A DNA stretch of 55,140 nt, from contig JANBPK010001231.1 in the NCBI GenBank assembly GCA_027579435.1, positions 1 to 55,140 of the forward strand. The letters run 5' to 3'. Both the position numbers and the translations under genes were made by a program. The number at the start of each line of letters is the position of its first letter. Position 1 is the first letter of the stretch. The notes beneath the pieces were generated by a model, which worked only from the letters and a program-made list of their open reading frames with translations, was not told where the DNA came from and ran no database searches. Positions 1-12,787 of the stretch are shown here, in pieces. This stretch comes from Candolleomyces eurysporus (Eukaryota > Basidiomycota > Agaricomycetes > Agaricales > Psathyrellaceae).

Positions 1-734
1 GGGCAGCGGATGGCGGCGGGGCAGGCGGGAGTGGCTGGGGGTACCGACGTGTCGAGATCCAGCTCGAGCTCCATGTCGTCGGGGTCGAAGGGGGTGGTCT
101 GGGAGGAGAGCAGCTGCTGTTTCTGCTGGGCAAAGATGTGCTGCTGGCGCTTCCTCTCCTGTTGCTGCCGCTGCTGCTGGGGCGTTATCTCGACGACCCT
201 GGGATGGAAGGGAACTCCGATCATCGCCTGGGGATTCTGGGGGTCTCGGTCGAGGACCATGATATGGACCTCCTCGAAATGCTCGAGCAGGGCATGGAGA
301 TCGTCGAGCTGGAGGTTGCAGCAGTGGTAGTTCCGGCACTGAGACATGGAATTGAGGCGAGATTCTGCACGACGGAACATGGAACTCACCAACTCTCCCT
401 CGCGGTCAAAGATGTTGAGGGCGTTCTGTATCGACTCTCGGTCGCCATCCATGCTGCCGGACTCGAAGGAGCTGAGGAGGAGGCGATGTGTCGGGGAGCC
501 TATGGGAAAACGGTTGCTCCAGGACGAGGAAACGCCTGCTGAAGAGGAGATGCCGGACATGCCAAAGGAGCCATTTCGCCACGAAATGGGGGAGCCGATG
601 AACTGCCTGGTGTAGGAGGCTGGGTTGAAGGGGCCTGAGGAGCCTGTGTACGAGCCGTTGGGGTCTTGCATGTNGTAGTCGGGGGAGGAGGCGTTGGAGG
701 GACGGAGGGCGATGGGCTGGGAGGTGGAGGCCAT
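1..734 (-). CDS. Sfp1-like C2H2 zinc-finger transcription factor, 3' truncated by window edge
   Basis: An open frame runs on the minus strand from an ATG at 734 to the window edge (about 244 codons) with no intron needed. Residues about 1-70 are Ser/Pro/Gly rich. Around residues 133-157 there is a Cys-x5-Cys-x12-His-x4-His finger in which the second Cys is part of a Cys-Cys pair and the helix ends in LLEHFEEVH. This is the form I associate with the first finger of fungal Sfp1-like regulators of growth and ribosome biogenesis. A Gln-rich stretch (about 180-205) and an acidic DDMELELDLD segment follow. The C-terminal paired fingers expected in this family would lie outside the window. One N is present near codon 21. 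The family call is by motif only; another fungal C2H2 factor is possible. Confidence 0.65.
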   Translation of the reverse strand, partial: MASTSQPIALRPSNASSPDYXMQDPNGSYTGSSGPFNPASYTRQFIGSPISWRNGSFGMSGISSSAGVSSSWSNRFPIGSPTHRLLLSSFESGSMDGDRESIQNALNIFDREGELVSSMFRRAESRLNSMSQCRNYHCCNLQLDDLHALLEHFEEVHIMVLDRDPQNPQAMIGVPFHPRVVEITPQQQRQQQERKRQQHIFAQQKQQLLSSQTTPFDPDDMELELDLDTSVPPATPACPAAIRC

Positions 735-873
735 GGCTGGAGACCAGCTAATATAAGTAGAGAAATAAAGTAGATGGAACGTGAAGGAGAGAAAGATGAG
801 AACCAACAGCCGCACAGTGGCACAAGTCAAGATGGGGTCTTTCAATCCCGATCTTCGGCCTTCCATCATTTCC

Positions 874-897
874 TTTATTTATTTATTTATTTATTTT
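874..897. repeat. (TTTA)n microsatellite
   Basis: About five to six tandem TTTA units, 140 bp upstream of the ATG of the Sfp1-like gene. It reads TAAA on that gene's sense strand, so it lies in its probable promoter or 5' leader. Confidence 0.9.
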
Positions 898-1898
898 CGC
901 CCCCCTTATCGCTCGGCCCGGCTGTCCAAGATCGCCTGGGCTGCAACGTGTTGGCTACGGGCCCTCTATCGCCATGTGCTCCCTTCCTCCGACCCGCTCC
1001 ACCCCTCCCCGCCGGTGATTAAGCCCAAGTCAGCAGCGGAGTCACCAGGCGATGCACCGTCACCTGCACCCCCCCTCCCGCACGTCATCCGGATGACCAA
1101 TCGTCGTGTCTCGCAGGAATCGCCTTCCCCATCGCGCACCCCGCCCACAGTCTCAGCCAGCCTCGAGGCTCCAAGGACCCTGTAGTCGGGCGGAGTACAT
1201 ATCATGATCCTTTCCAATTCCAATTTGCACTGCGATCTCCTTGGCATCGACAAGCAGTCGAAACTGGAAACCAACACTCGCCTCGAGGGAGACAGGAAGA
1301 CCAGTGCCATAACGCTTGTGGAAGCGGTGGGCAGCCATTTGCCTCACAGGACAAAAATAGGAAGGACACCCTCTGCGGCCCTGCACAGGATGATTCTGAC
1401 CTGCGAGGATCCCTCCTATCCTTCTTCGGAATCGGCCTCTTTTTGGACGACGTTGTACTGTTGCAGATGTCGACTTAGCCTAAGGCCCGAATTTCTCGTA
1501 CTTCCTATCTCGGTCGAGCTCGACGTCTCTCTCGATAATAACGACTCGCATCAGAATATCAGAACTGCGAAATGTCACAACACGTCTACAGGATCAACAC
1601 TAGCGCCTGCTGCACCTCGACAAACCGACTCTTGAATATTCATCGGATCTGGGGCTTGAGGCTATGGAACGGACGACCGACCAACCAATCCACCGATCAT
1701 CACCCATCATGCATGGATCAAGATACCGGCTGCCAGCCACCTGTTATTTCATCTAATTCGTATCCACAACTGCACATGTATATTTCCATTCATGAATGAG
1801 AACCCGAACACCCCTAAGACGACCTCTCTTTAGCCTGCCTGGTCATGATCCTCCTCGAATTTCAATTTTCGGCGGATGCGTAGTGCGGCACCGGTTCT

Positions 1899-1917
1899 AT
1901 ACATACATACATACAAA
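1899..1917. repeat. (ATAC)n microsatellite
   Basis: About four tandem ATAC units in the non-coding stretch upstream of the Sfp1-like gene. Confidence 0.85.
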
Positions 1918-3055
1918 CTGTCCATGTCAAGTCAAAGAGATGCATCGAGAAACAAGGCTCGCCTGACCTCTGGCCAATCGCATGTCCTATATCTCAACGA
2001 TCATGGACACCTGCTGGGTGTATACAGCACTTTCATATTATACTGGACCCTAATTAATCTAGGCATTCATACCATCGTGGTCTGCGATAAGTAATCTATA
2101 CCTCATCGACCCTATTCATCGATTTCATGTCCAAGCCCTGTCGGAAATCCACCGGCGACCGACCCAATTCGACTTGAACTGGATCCCTGGGCTCTCCATG
2201 GGCGCACCATGATCCCGGAGCATTCCAAGGGTTCGCGATCGACTACACGCGCTAGCTAATGTACAAATCCGGCCAGTTAGCTAACTGCTCCTGCTCCTGC
2301 TGCTGATACTCGAGGAGCAAGGTTCGCCATCGATAGATGTTTAATTTCCGGTAAAGTAAGTAGGTGTGTATACGCGGACACAGTACACTTTTCCTTCCTT
2401 CCATCTCGTCAAAACAAAGATGCCGAACTTCCGACCCATTTCAGCCGTGCGCTCATACTTTTAAGACAGAAGGAGTAAATCCCATTGGTTCCTTAATAAC
2501 CTGCAGGCAGTAGAAGGCACACGAGTTATGGCGGATTCACTTGATGCTAATAGATTGATTGGATATGGAACTGTATGGGATGCATATCCGCCGATCCACT
2601 CCTACGGTACACTTATGAGGCGGCTGCTTTCAACTCATATGTACAAAAACGAGCAACCCGAGATGTACGCACAAAAACAGAAATAGGAAAAGGAAATCGC
2701 CTAACACTAAATAAAATGTTGAAAAAATAACGAAATATAACTTACTGAATAGACTTGAAACGACAACACTGCTACCGGTACCACCAACCTGCTAGACTAA
2801 TCAAATCTCCATGCTCCCTGCCACTCTCCTCCGAACAAGCTCTTCTTGAAGCTAACCAGCTAGCGCACTATCCCTCCTTTCACAGCAATAATTTAGGACT
2901 CGAAAGGGTCCTGTCCACAATTACATGTACATGTACCCTCAATCGCCAAAACGTCCATCACCGCACACACTCTTACAAAGTTAGCAAAGTTGGTATGGCG
3001 AGTACCAAGTGCCAAGTGCTAGATACCAAGTTGCCTGGCAGACCGGCAGTTAGGC

Positions 3056-3084
3056 GACAGACAGACAGACAGACAGACAGACAG
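3056..3084. repeat. (GACA)n microsatellite
   Basis: Seven tandem GACA units in an otherwise non-repetitive stretch. No gene could be supported around it. Confidence 0.9.
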
Positions 3085-5560
3085 TAACAATTCGACAGTC
3101 AAATTGGAGGTAACCGGCCCTCACCCAACTTACCCCCGACGGCCTAACGGTCTTGGGGCGCAAAGGCGTGGCACGTCAGCGGAGGCGCTGGACGAGCGCT
3201 CTATCCGCCGTCCACGACCGCCGCCGTGAACCCCGACACATGGTTCAGAACCTCCAGAGTTTTTACGTGCGCGTGTCTGCGTCTTGGATATACATAGCAA
3301 ACCTCGTCCCTCCTTTAGCGCTCAGCAAGGTCGCTATGAATAGGATTTGAGCAAACAGAAACGATAATTGATTGACTGATTGATCAAGTCGTGTAGTAAG
3401 TAAGTAATAAGGCCATTCAATTTAGCAGCGGTGCAAGCCAGGTGATGATGATCGAACAGCGTACCGTAGGCTGAGGTTGGATGACTTGACTGGAAATGCC
3501 ATCCTTCAATTAAAACAAATTTAAACTCGAATCCAAAAATGATAATGAAACTGCGAATGAATGAACGATCGACGGCGGGTGGGTACTTTGCACCACTTGA
3601 AAACGTACTCACCATTTACTTAATTATGGTCCTCATGTTGGTAGATGCCGCAAGCAAGCACGCACGCTGCACAATTGAAAAAGCCTGAGGCCGCGGCAGA
3701 GTCCGAGTGTGGAAAATACGAGTCAATGGATGCCGGAAACAGCTGGCGTACATATGTAATTGAACCAACCGTGCGCGTCTGTAAAGGAAGGTTCTGCCCA
3801 GCGCTCAGCACTGGCGTCCTGCTGACCATGCCTGCCCGCTAGCCACACGTACACGTCCACCGTTCCGCCCTCTTACCGATGTAGACAGAGATGGAAGGAA
3901 CGCGATCGACGGAGGTACTTTGCTCCACCGTATCATCTGACGCTCACGCACAGACACGCGCACATAACTGGGCTTGAAATGGTTGAATGCCTGGCGTGTC
4001 TATGTAATTGAACTGTGTCCATTCACTCGTGTAACAGGGTGTAAGAATAGCAATAGTGAGAACGGCAGTACCCACCGCTCAGCCATTGACCTTTCCTGCT
4101 CACTGACTACCACCGTTTCCTAAAACAAGTTCACACCGTTACATTTGTCGACAGAGAAGGAAAGAAAATCCAAGGCACGGCACGACGTAACGGTGCCGTA
4201 GCAGTGGGTCCATTTATCCTCCCCATGTCTTTTTAATACTACCACAGCCGCGTTCATTTCAAGCCTGCACTTTGCAAAGTGAAATCAAATCTAGGCTCTT
4301 TGGAAAAGGCCTGCATCTGGCTTGGCCTCGTTTGCCTTAAAGTTATGCTCACGGGCAACCTCCTGGTGCCATGGCCGCAGCGCCCATAGGCGCAAGCGAG
4401 TCAATGTGTAACTACCATTCACGTACGCCGTACGTACTTATACAAAACCTCGAAATGTGATCAGTGCAACGACCTTGACTCGGAAAAGTCGCTTTTTGGC
4501 GCCGCTTCAATAGATATTATTTTTTTTCTCCATCTTTGAGCAACAAAGATGCGTTTCAACACCAGTTTGGTGAAGGTCTCTAACAATTCGAGATACGCCC
4601 TCTGTCACCCATAACCTCATACCCGCCCGACTCGGGCATGCCGATTGCCAAAAGCGCTTTGGTACCGCCGTGCGCCATGCGTGCGACCGCTAACTCGGGT
4701 CGGCGATCTCGTGTTACGCACATTGATCGTGACGGGGGGAGTTGTCGCGTCTTGCAGCCTCCCGCTCATACATACATACGCACGGATCTGAAGCCCTTGG
4801 CTACCGTTCGAGCCCAACCACCCCTGCCTCCCAGCGCTCACCGAGCTGATCGCAATTTCGATCGAAGCGCAAATACCTCAGTGTAAACGGCGGCGGCAAC
4901 GCACAAAGATATATGCTACGACCACCTCCGCTGATGGGATGATCTGCGNCCCCCCCAGGTTTTGATGTTCTTCGTATCTAAAGGCATCATAGTTAATATC
5001 CGTCCATCTATGCATCCATCCATCTATCAGATGTTATCAGACGCCGACCGCGTTACAGTGAGCTGACTGATACCTACTGTTCCGTCTCCGTTTCTTCAGA
5101 TTCTTGGGACAAGAGATTGTCGCCAAGGAGCGCTCAGGTGACTGCGTACTCTGGTACCCAGTGCAGCGGCGCTCGCGCTCGTGGAAAGCCAAACGGTACG
5201 AGGGCTATTCCCCGGGCAAGACCTGCCCGAACGACCAGCGGACGGTTTGCCCGAACCTTTGCCCAAACCCTATCCCAAGAGCCTCGAACACCTACTGAAA
5301 TGCGAAACGACACCATCACCCGTCCGCTACAAGGGTTTTCCGGACCACCGAAACCCTTGCAGCATGTCTGCTAACCCTTAGCACGACATAACCAGCCGAG
5401 ATAGATCCTCCCTTCACAGCCCGTTAACCGTTAACATATCCACGATAAGAAAACAAGAGCTGCCGTCTTTGGAGTGGCTTTGACAATAAACGTGGCTTGA
5501 AAGCCGTAAGTACCCGCCTCCTTCGTTTCATCTTTTTTTGTTGTTTGATTCGACTTTGAC

Positions 5561-8331
5561 TGGATCAAAACTTTAACTTATCAATACCTAGCGCAACCCG
5601 CAGTTCCCCTCTGAGGAATCCGAGTCCGTAACACCAGCTTGTCGTAGACATAGATAGCCAACACAGGCTTTGATATCGAAACAGAGTCTTATCGTCCAAT
5701 CGAATTGCAGCTTTATTGTAGTGCCTCCGACCGACAGGTGTCGCCCTACTAATGTGTCCGAAGGCAGCAAAACAAACTCGAAAGTTGACGTCTCTTGGGC
5801 GCGACGCGCAGATACGCATGCGGGGTAGACTGGGCGATGCTGTGCGGGAGATAAGACCCTTCAATAACAAATCGCTAGCGCCCGTCGTCACCTGAGCCGG
5901 AGACTTCCCGGAAGTTTCATGGCAAGGGTTTTGAGTTTTTAACTGGAAGATTCAGGCAACATTGAAAGTGCTGTAGTATGTCAGTAAACCCTGAAGCTGT
6001 GACAAGACCCCAGGGTCTGCACGGGTATAGAGATACTCCTTGGCTTCAATTGAGTAGCTAAGTAGGTGGTGTTGGACCCTTCGGCTAGGCGGAATCGAAG
6101 TAACCGGCGCGCCATTGCTTCTGTCAGCGTGCCGGCGAATTCTATCCTAGTCGGGCTACGCAGAGTGGCCAAGAAGATGGAATGAGAGGTGCGGTCATCG
6201 GTGGCCCACACTTCACGGGCTGGGCTCCCTTCGTTGAATTGAAGTTGATCATGCAACTACTGTGCATTCATCATGACTTCTCAGGCAACCCATACAATCT
6301 AGCACTGCTGTAATGGCCACTTGACCGATAAGACTCACTGTACCACATGCACCCCAGCGCCACGTCTTCACCGCAGCGAGTCAAAGCAATCCGCAGCAGC
6401 TTCTGACTGAATGGCGAAAGTCGACACCATCATGACATGTACCTGATTGGCGCTCGGCATACGGCACAAACTGAGCAAGCGATCATGCCGCCCGCAAGGC
6501 AGTANCCCCCCGATTCGTCGGGGCACCGGCGTTATCAGTCAGCTGCTGATGGCCGAGGCTTTTCCGTGCCGTGTCACTCGGATAGGATTTGCCTCCGTCC
6601 TTTCGACCCCCGACGTTCATCATTCATTTATCTCGACGTTCACTGCCTCACTGACTCTACGGCATTCCACAAGCCTCCAGAACGCAGATAAGGAATGGAG
6701 GACCACGAAACGTCATTGGGTACGTATGTTCTGTCAGGCAGCACCTGGGCTATGTGATTCCAAAAGCTATTGTATTCCGAGTCTCGACTCTCAACACATC
6801 ACACTTACAAATCCTATTGGATGATACTTTAAGCTTCCAGCGGTTGCTTTGTCACTCTGACGCATTCTATCTATGCCTGTGTCACAATTTACCTGTTGTT
6901 GCTGTCCTGTTCCCGGGCGCGACTTTCGCGGGCAGCACACTAACACCGTCCTATCCACCCTCTCTCATCGGAATTTGCCACACCGGTTCCGATATCATCC
7001 TTCAAAGGCTGGGGATTCTTATTCCAGAGAGGCACTAGACTGTGACCTGTCAATGTCAAACCCAGTTTCGTGACTGATAGATATGTCTATGCGGGTCGTA
7101 TCTGGAAACCAGGTGACATACCGCGATGATTAGACCCTTGACACGCAGCAGAAGAAGACCACACCCCGGTATGAAGGCCACCTCTAATGTATACATTACC
7201 CCGCTGGAGCTGCCAGCGTGGCGCTTCGAGCCACCCGTCGAAGCTGCGAGCAGTTTCTGACAAATTATGCTGCTGATTGGCGTTTATGTTGCGGGACGCT
7301 TTTGGTTTGCGATTTCCCATACAACGGAAGTTTCGATCCGCTGACTAGTAAAGGCTGCCGCAGCGCTCTCGATGGCGTATCACAAGGTTAGGAAAGCATT
7401 CATAAGTCATGGAAGGATCGGTGGGTGTGCGATTTATCGAGCACAATTTCGGGTCCTGAGGTTGGCGTAGATGTCGACGTTGACGTTCGAACATGCCTAC
7501 TTNACCCGGGCCGTGCTTAATATTGCCCCTGGTTGGCAGCGTTACTGAGGATTGGATTTTGCTATTCGAAGAAATAGCTACGATACCAAACCATGCGTTC
7601 CAATCCTTTTCATCCTCTGGATTCTGATTTCAGTTTCCCAGACCACACCTGATCTCNACTCTGAATTCACAAATGCAAAGCCGTGACTACCGCTAACGTC
7701 ATGGGTCCACATCCCCCAAGATCACACCTCGTAAATAGCAATGTAGGCACTGCCCGCCATATTCCAATGGAGCGGAGACCCTAGGCAGAATGTGGATCGG
7801 TTGGAGCACGTTGAGAGGGATAGATGTGGTTGNGAAGGTCTCAGTCGATCGGTCGCGATGGTTTAGTGTATATCCACNACGAANTGAATAGATCCTTGCC
7901 CTTCTCGCTCACTTGAAGCTATCGCTATCGAAGTGAATAGGAAAGCATCGACTCAGCCGACAAAACCATGGTCCCTTGAACCTTCGTNCCATACTGAGAC
8001 GACGTTTCAAAAAGCCATCTGGGTCTGAGGCGGCTGAAGTTGTCGGCTTCGCGCCGGCAAGGATTGTCGATCAAGGATATCATGAGGCCGATCGGTGGGA
8101 TTACTGCAGTTATCCTGGAGGNCATTTTGCTAAGTGGGTTATCTGTTTCTGCTAGGTGTTCTGCTACCCCTCCGGCTCGAATTGGCCCAAATGGAAGTAG
8201 GAACATTCCTGATTCTAGGGCGCGCTCGGCCCCTGGTCATTGTGGCGTCTAAAAAAATAGTCAGGGTTCAGGAAAAATTGAGGTTTATAGCATTGACTGC
8301 CAACTTGGAGGCCTTGGGACACACTACCTAG
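5561..8331. other. Region without a supportable gene
   Basis: About 2.8 kb. Frames up to about 108 codons occur on both strands (minus 5565-5891 and 5981-6256, plus 6437-7073, minus 7925-8206). None shows a recognisable domain, a credible start context or a consistent intron pattern. Single N bases start to accumulate from about 7500. Degenerate gene remnants cannot be excluded. Confidence 0.4.
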
Positions 8332-9294
8332 CTATGTCAAACGTCGCCGACGCTCCTCTATTCGGTCCTCAGCCTCTGTCCAAAAATCCTTTCCTTCCGA
8401 TAGGCCAGCCCAATCCTTCAAGATGTCTGGGAAATCACGACACATCTGTATGCCAGTTGCTCCATCTGGCGTCCCTTCTACGGCCACAACCGCACGGGGA
8501 TCAACCTTCCCTTCGTAAGTAGATTTGATATCCTCCGTGGGGGCCCCTTCTGAGATCCCGTGGAAAGTGGAATCAACCCANAGAACGAAGACCCGAAGGG
8601 TCAATGGGCACGAGGCAATTGTNTCTTTCACCAGTTGGGAAAGACTTGGTGANAACGAGGAAGTAGCGTGCGTCGAAAGACAAATGCGTGAGGTGCCGTA
8701 GNTGGGACAAAGTGTCCCACTTCCAATCATCATTTTCACAACAAACGATNTCCAAGTGAGTGACATTCTGGAAGATGGGATGGGAGAAATGATGCTGGCC
8801 ACTGAAGAACAGCTCCGCACTGATGGAGAGTCTCGTGGGGGATAACAAAGGGGAGGCGATAACCTTCTTGATCTCCTCTGTCGACTTAAAACTCCAGATT
8901 GCTAGAGTTTCGATCCCTTTGCAAACCTCAAGGACAGCCGCAGCATCTCNGTTCATCGACAAAGCGGCAAGGATGAACACTCTAACATGAGTCTCGAAGA
9001 AGCCGGGTGTTTTGCTGGAAGATGGACCNCGGAATGTCCGNTAGAATAATNTCNCTTGGTCAGTGCTGGACAAAATAACCCTGCGATAGATAATGGGNTC
9101 AACCCTGGATATTACAGTTCTTAGATCGAGTAGTAACAATCTGGCNTACAGACGCACCATGACTGTATTNTCTTCGACACGAGTGCATAGGTTGGTCCAT
9201 TACCTGCCTCCGCCGCGGTCTCAAAAACTGTTCGACCGATGTCTTCAGGCAGGTCAGAGAATCGATGAAAGGCGGGGAGAGGATGAGAGTTCAT
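8332..9294 (-). CDS. F-box-like/LRR-like protein, family member 1 (frame disturbed by Ns)
   Basis: Exon 1 (9158-9294) encodes an F-box-like start of the form FSDLPEDIGRTVFETAAEAG followed by a CALVSKK-type segment. A 53-nt GT-AG intron (9105-9157) splits the Trp codon TG|G, exactly as in the other five copies. Exon 2 gives VEPIIYRR, then LRR-like repeats with THLEIV and LTHLSFD, then the family signature GKVDPRAVV and a terminal DW(x)n-DFW-AE-RRRR block ending at 8332. About ten N bases and at least one frame change near 8620-8700 interrupt exon 2, so two overlapping frames must be joined. Role inferred: substrate-recognition subunit of an SCF ubiquitin ligase. The F-box is divergent. It is divergently oriented to the transporter starting at 9612. 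Confidence 0.7.
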
Positions 9295-9611
9295 GATCAA
9301 GATGGCTGATCTCGAATGGCGCCAAANTCCCACGAAAATCCAAGCGCCCAATGTAGGCGCCTGAGACCGGAGAAAAGCGTCGGTCCCGATTCCCGATTCC
9401 CACGAGATGCCCAAAACCGCGCTTCTTGGATGCGANAGATGTTGTCCTCCACCAACATCTGTTCACTGGGTGGTACGCTATCCTGACCAGAACAAGCCCT
9501 TTAGATAAGAGGTGAACTTCTTCCAACTCAGCGGTCCCAAACTGCCTGGAGAATTGGTCAAAATCCTGGTCCGCTGCACTGAAGGCACTGAACCTAGTAC
9601 TAGAAACTAGA

Positions 9612-11257
9612 ATGACTCGGCCTTCGGATTATCGGTCAATATCTGTAGGCCCCATTGCCAGTGAAGATACAACTGTGGCAACGGCCAGCTGGAAATCGTT
9701 CGCTGCCAACAACGTTGGCCTGCTACTCGTTGCCGCGTCTGAGCTGTTCTTCGCGTTCATGCACTTATCGGTCAAGATTCTGAATGGCATTGACCCACCT
9801 GTTACGACCTTCGAGGTTTGTGTGATCATGCTCAGTCAATACAACCCAGCCAAACTAAATTCTTTTCTTTCAAGGTAATCCTGGTTCGCATGGTCATCAC
9901 GTATGCTTGCAGCATTGTGTATATGGTAGCGACTGGTGTACCAGACCCTTTCTTTGGACCGAAGGGTGTTCGTGTTTTGCTTTTTATGCGAGGCATTGGA
10001 GGGTGGGTCGTTTTTCTCTGAATTCTTCCTCTCAAANTTGAGCTNAGGTCTAATTTTCCAGTTTTATTGGACTCTATGGGATATATTTCTCACTCCAGTA
10101 CCTGTCGCTCTCCGATGCCATCGTTTTGAGCTTCCTCGCACCTATGTGCACGGCAATATCCGGGGCGGTTTTCCTCGNAGAACACCTTAGTGTAAGGCAA
10201 ATTATCGCTAGCCGTAAGGACTACAATCCTAGGAGCAGCGACTCGTTATTTACCCTTTCTGCTTTCAGTNTCCAGTCTTATTGGTGTTGTGCTNATTGCA
10301 AGACCACCCCTTCTGTTCGGAAACCCTGAACGTACTACTTCNCCGGCAGGGGACGGTGTAACACCTGCTCAGAGGATGATAGCTGTGGGGCNAGTATAAC
10401 ACTCAATCCAGATNATTCCAGGACCGTATCTTACCAATCTCACTTCCAGCGTCGCAATGATTGGTGTGCTTGGAGCTACCCTCGCATGTGGGTCTACCCC
10501 GAGGTCCCTCCTTCGTCCNTCAATTAATNTTGACCATCCCTTCTAGACACAAGCCTTCGAGCAATCGGTCGACNCGCTCATACGATGCANTCGATGGTAG
10601 CCTTCTCCGGAATNTCGATCGTATTTTCTGCAACTGCGTGAGTTTCGTCATGAGTCCACTTAGTAGGGTCATTTCTCACCGGTTCTCTCAGCATGCTAAT
10701 CGCGAAGACTGAGTTCGTTGTCCCAGCCAGGCTCAGCTGGCTCGCTATGCTCCTTATGATAGGGACATTCGGCTTCATCGCCCAGGTGGGTGTCTCCACT
10801 GCGTTTACAAAACGAGGTCAATATTGACGACTCATTCTGCAGTTCCTCTTGACGCTGGGCTTCCAGTACGAAACGGCAGGCCGCGGAACGATGGCTATCT
10901 ACACTCAGGTACGCAGTCGCCGCTTCTGATCCTCAGTCTCTGTGTATATCGTGGGGTTTGCACCAGATCGTCTTCGCCACCATCCTCCAACGCATTTTCC
11001 TTCACGCCACGCCTCCGCCCCTCTCGATTTTGGGAACAATTATNATTGTCTCATCTGCTCTCTACACGGCAGTAAGTTCTCCAACTTCACNTTTCCAATC
11101 CAAACATCAAGNATAACTCGACCGTGGCATTCAGCTCAGCAAAACCAAACAGATCGAAGAAGTTCGACCNAGTCATTCCAGGGGCACGGGGCATTCTGCA
11201 TTGGATGAAGAACAAGGATTATTAAGTGGTCAAANGACAAGGGATAGTAATAGTTAA
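9612..11257 (+). CDS. EamA/DMT-superfamily multi-pass transporter 1
   Basis: ATG at 9612. Exon 1 gives a short cytosolic N-terminus and the first membrane segment (NNVGLLLVAASELFFAFMHL), ending in the DPPVTTFE motif before an intron. Further exons give VPDPFFGPKGVR-LLFMRGIGG, a LYGIYFSLQYLSLSDA hairpin, LSFLAPMCTAISGAVFL, SLIGVVLIARPPLLFG, SVAMIGVLGATLAC, a LAMLLMIGTFGFIAQ segment, FLLTLGFQYETAGRGTMAIYTQ in two parts, and IVFATILQRIFLH, then a hydrophilic tail ending at TAA 11255-11257. Around eight introns, all GT-AG, are needed. The order of about ten membrane segments with two EamA repeats fits the SLC35G-like drug/metabolite transporter group. Substrate unknown. Many N bases in the exons, but joining exons across them keeps the paralogous pattern seen in the gene at 14020-15987. 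Confidence 0.75.
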
Positions 11258-11464
11258 ATGAAGGTAGAGAAACATATGACAGATTAGCGACTCCTACCAA
11301 CGTTCTATGATAATATCTACTGTATAATAGCCCGTGCATTGAGCGTCATGCAAGTGTCATCCTACTATTACGANTTAACAGACGCATTCAACTGCGGATA
11401 ACAACATTTGAGGGAGGGGAGGGGATCCAACAACCTGAGCTGTAAATGGATCACGAGGCGGTGT

Positions 11465-12484
11465 CTAGTAAACATGGAGTATTAGAGTTGGAATCACCCG
11501 AGTAAACCGACACGCGCATACCTCTTTCTCTTTGAGACGACGCCGTGCCTCAATCTTCTCCTCCGCCANAGACCAAAGGTCGTTCCCAAGTGCTTGCTCC
11601 CCAGACCAGTCGTGCAACATGTCTTCGTAGCTCCGCATGATCGCGTACTCNGGATGCATTCCAGAGTCCGCCCTNATCTTCCCACTGTAAGCAATGACTG
11701 CACGAGGATCGACTTCACCCTCGCATACTGCCTTGATNTCGGCTANGTGCACATGTCCGTCACAGAACTCGTGGAANGACATGATCCAGAGAACCAGGAC
11801 GCGCAGGGATGCTGGAGAAAGTGATGCGATTTCTTTGATCAATTTGGCGGGCCGGGGCGAGAAGCGAATATCGAGGGATAGATGAGTAAGGCACTCCAAT
11901 TGCGGTAGTGCATCCAAGTTCCACTGCTTCTCATCGTCCCATACGATGTCCAAATGGGTGACGTGTCGGAAGATTGGGTGTGCGAGGTGCCGTTGATCCC
12001 GATAGAACATTTCCGCAACGATGGACAGGTGCGTGGGTGAGAGGAGTTGGGACGAGAGCAAGGCTCGCATGCCAACGTTCTGAGTTGATGTCCATATGGC
12101 TAATGTTTTGAGGTTTCGACATGCTGCCAGAGCTGCTACGGTGTCTTCAGTCACTTGAGTGCAAGTAATTACGAACACCTTGACGTGTAGCGCAAAGAAA
12201 TCAGGGGGTTTTGTGCACGCTGAGTCTCGTACAGTGCGATAAAATAGCTTGGCCGTCTTTGCGTTCGACAGGACGACTCGTCGATAGATGCCTGGTTCTA
12301 CCCTATAGATTCCTGTTCAGCTCCNTTGAAAAGATCAAATCTGAGAATACACTTGCCATGATTTTACTTTCTTGGACACAAGAGCGCAGGATGGACCTTC
12401 ATGCTCTGTTACGAGCTCGAAAATAATACGTCCAACGTCTTCGGGCAGTTCAGCAAATAAAAAAGGGCTGGGCAGAGCATCCAT
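11465..12484 (-). CDS. F-box-like/LRR-like protein, family member 2 (GC-AG intron)
   Basis: ATG at 12484 begins MDALPSPF and an F-box-like AELPEDVGRIIFELVTEHEG. Intron 12303-12356 splits the Trp codon at the position conserved in the family, but its donor is GC (GCAAGT) instead of GT. Exon 2 gives VEPGIYRRVVLSN, PPDFFALHVKVFVI, LSPTHLSIVAEMF, HPIFRHVTHLDIVW, LTHLSLDIRF, then GEVDPRAVIAY and a DWSG-DLW-AEEKIEARRR block. The C-terminus is longer than in member 1 and ends at 11465. Six Ns lie in exon 2 without breaking the frame. Likely an SCF adaptor by family inference. Its substrate is unknown. Confidence 0.75.
12303..12356 (-). other. GC-AG intron in F-box-like member 2
   Basis: The 54-nt interval begins GCAAGT and ends CTATAG on the minus strand. 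It sits at the same codon and phase (inside TG|G of Trp) as the GT-AG introns of the other five family members. Skipping it joins KKVKSW to VEPGIYRR in frame; reading through does not. Confidence 0.7.
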
Positions 12485-12787
12485 GGTGGGGGTTGACGAG
12501 AAAGCCACGTATCAGTCACTAGCCATGCAGAAATACTACTCGTTTCGTGATCTGATCGGCCCAGGGTCCTATCTCGGTCCTACATCAACATGACCCAGCC
12601 ACGGGGCGCCAAGCCGTGAGATGAAGTATTAATGCAGGGTAAGGGTAGGTATTGCAGGTTGGGAAACGTTTAAAGACACATCTGGGTCCGCGAGAATGAG
12701 AACGCGGGTAATCCTAATCCCCTGAAATCAATGGACCACCGTAGCACCAGACTATAGAGTTAGCAGAGAGCGTCAGCAAGTATATCG

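Larger units (their letters stand above)
735..5560. other. Long region without a supportable gene (upstream of the Sfp1-like gene)
   Basis: About 4.8 kb upstream of the minus-strand zinc-finger gene. It has only short overlapping frames on both strands and none reads like a known family. It holds three tetranucleotide microsatellites (listed separately) and T-rich tracts, for example near 4510. It could be an extended promoter and 5' leader of the regulator or simply intergenic DNA. I see no tRNA or rRNA signature. Confidence 0.5.

Noticed and set aside
4790..4830. A GTTCGAGCCC string that resembles a tRNA T-arm
   Set aside because: No acceptor stem, D-arm or anticodon arm could be folded around it.
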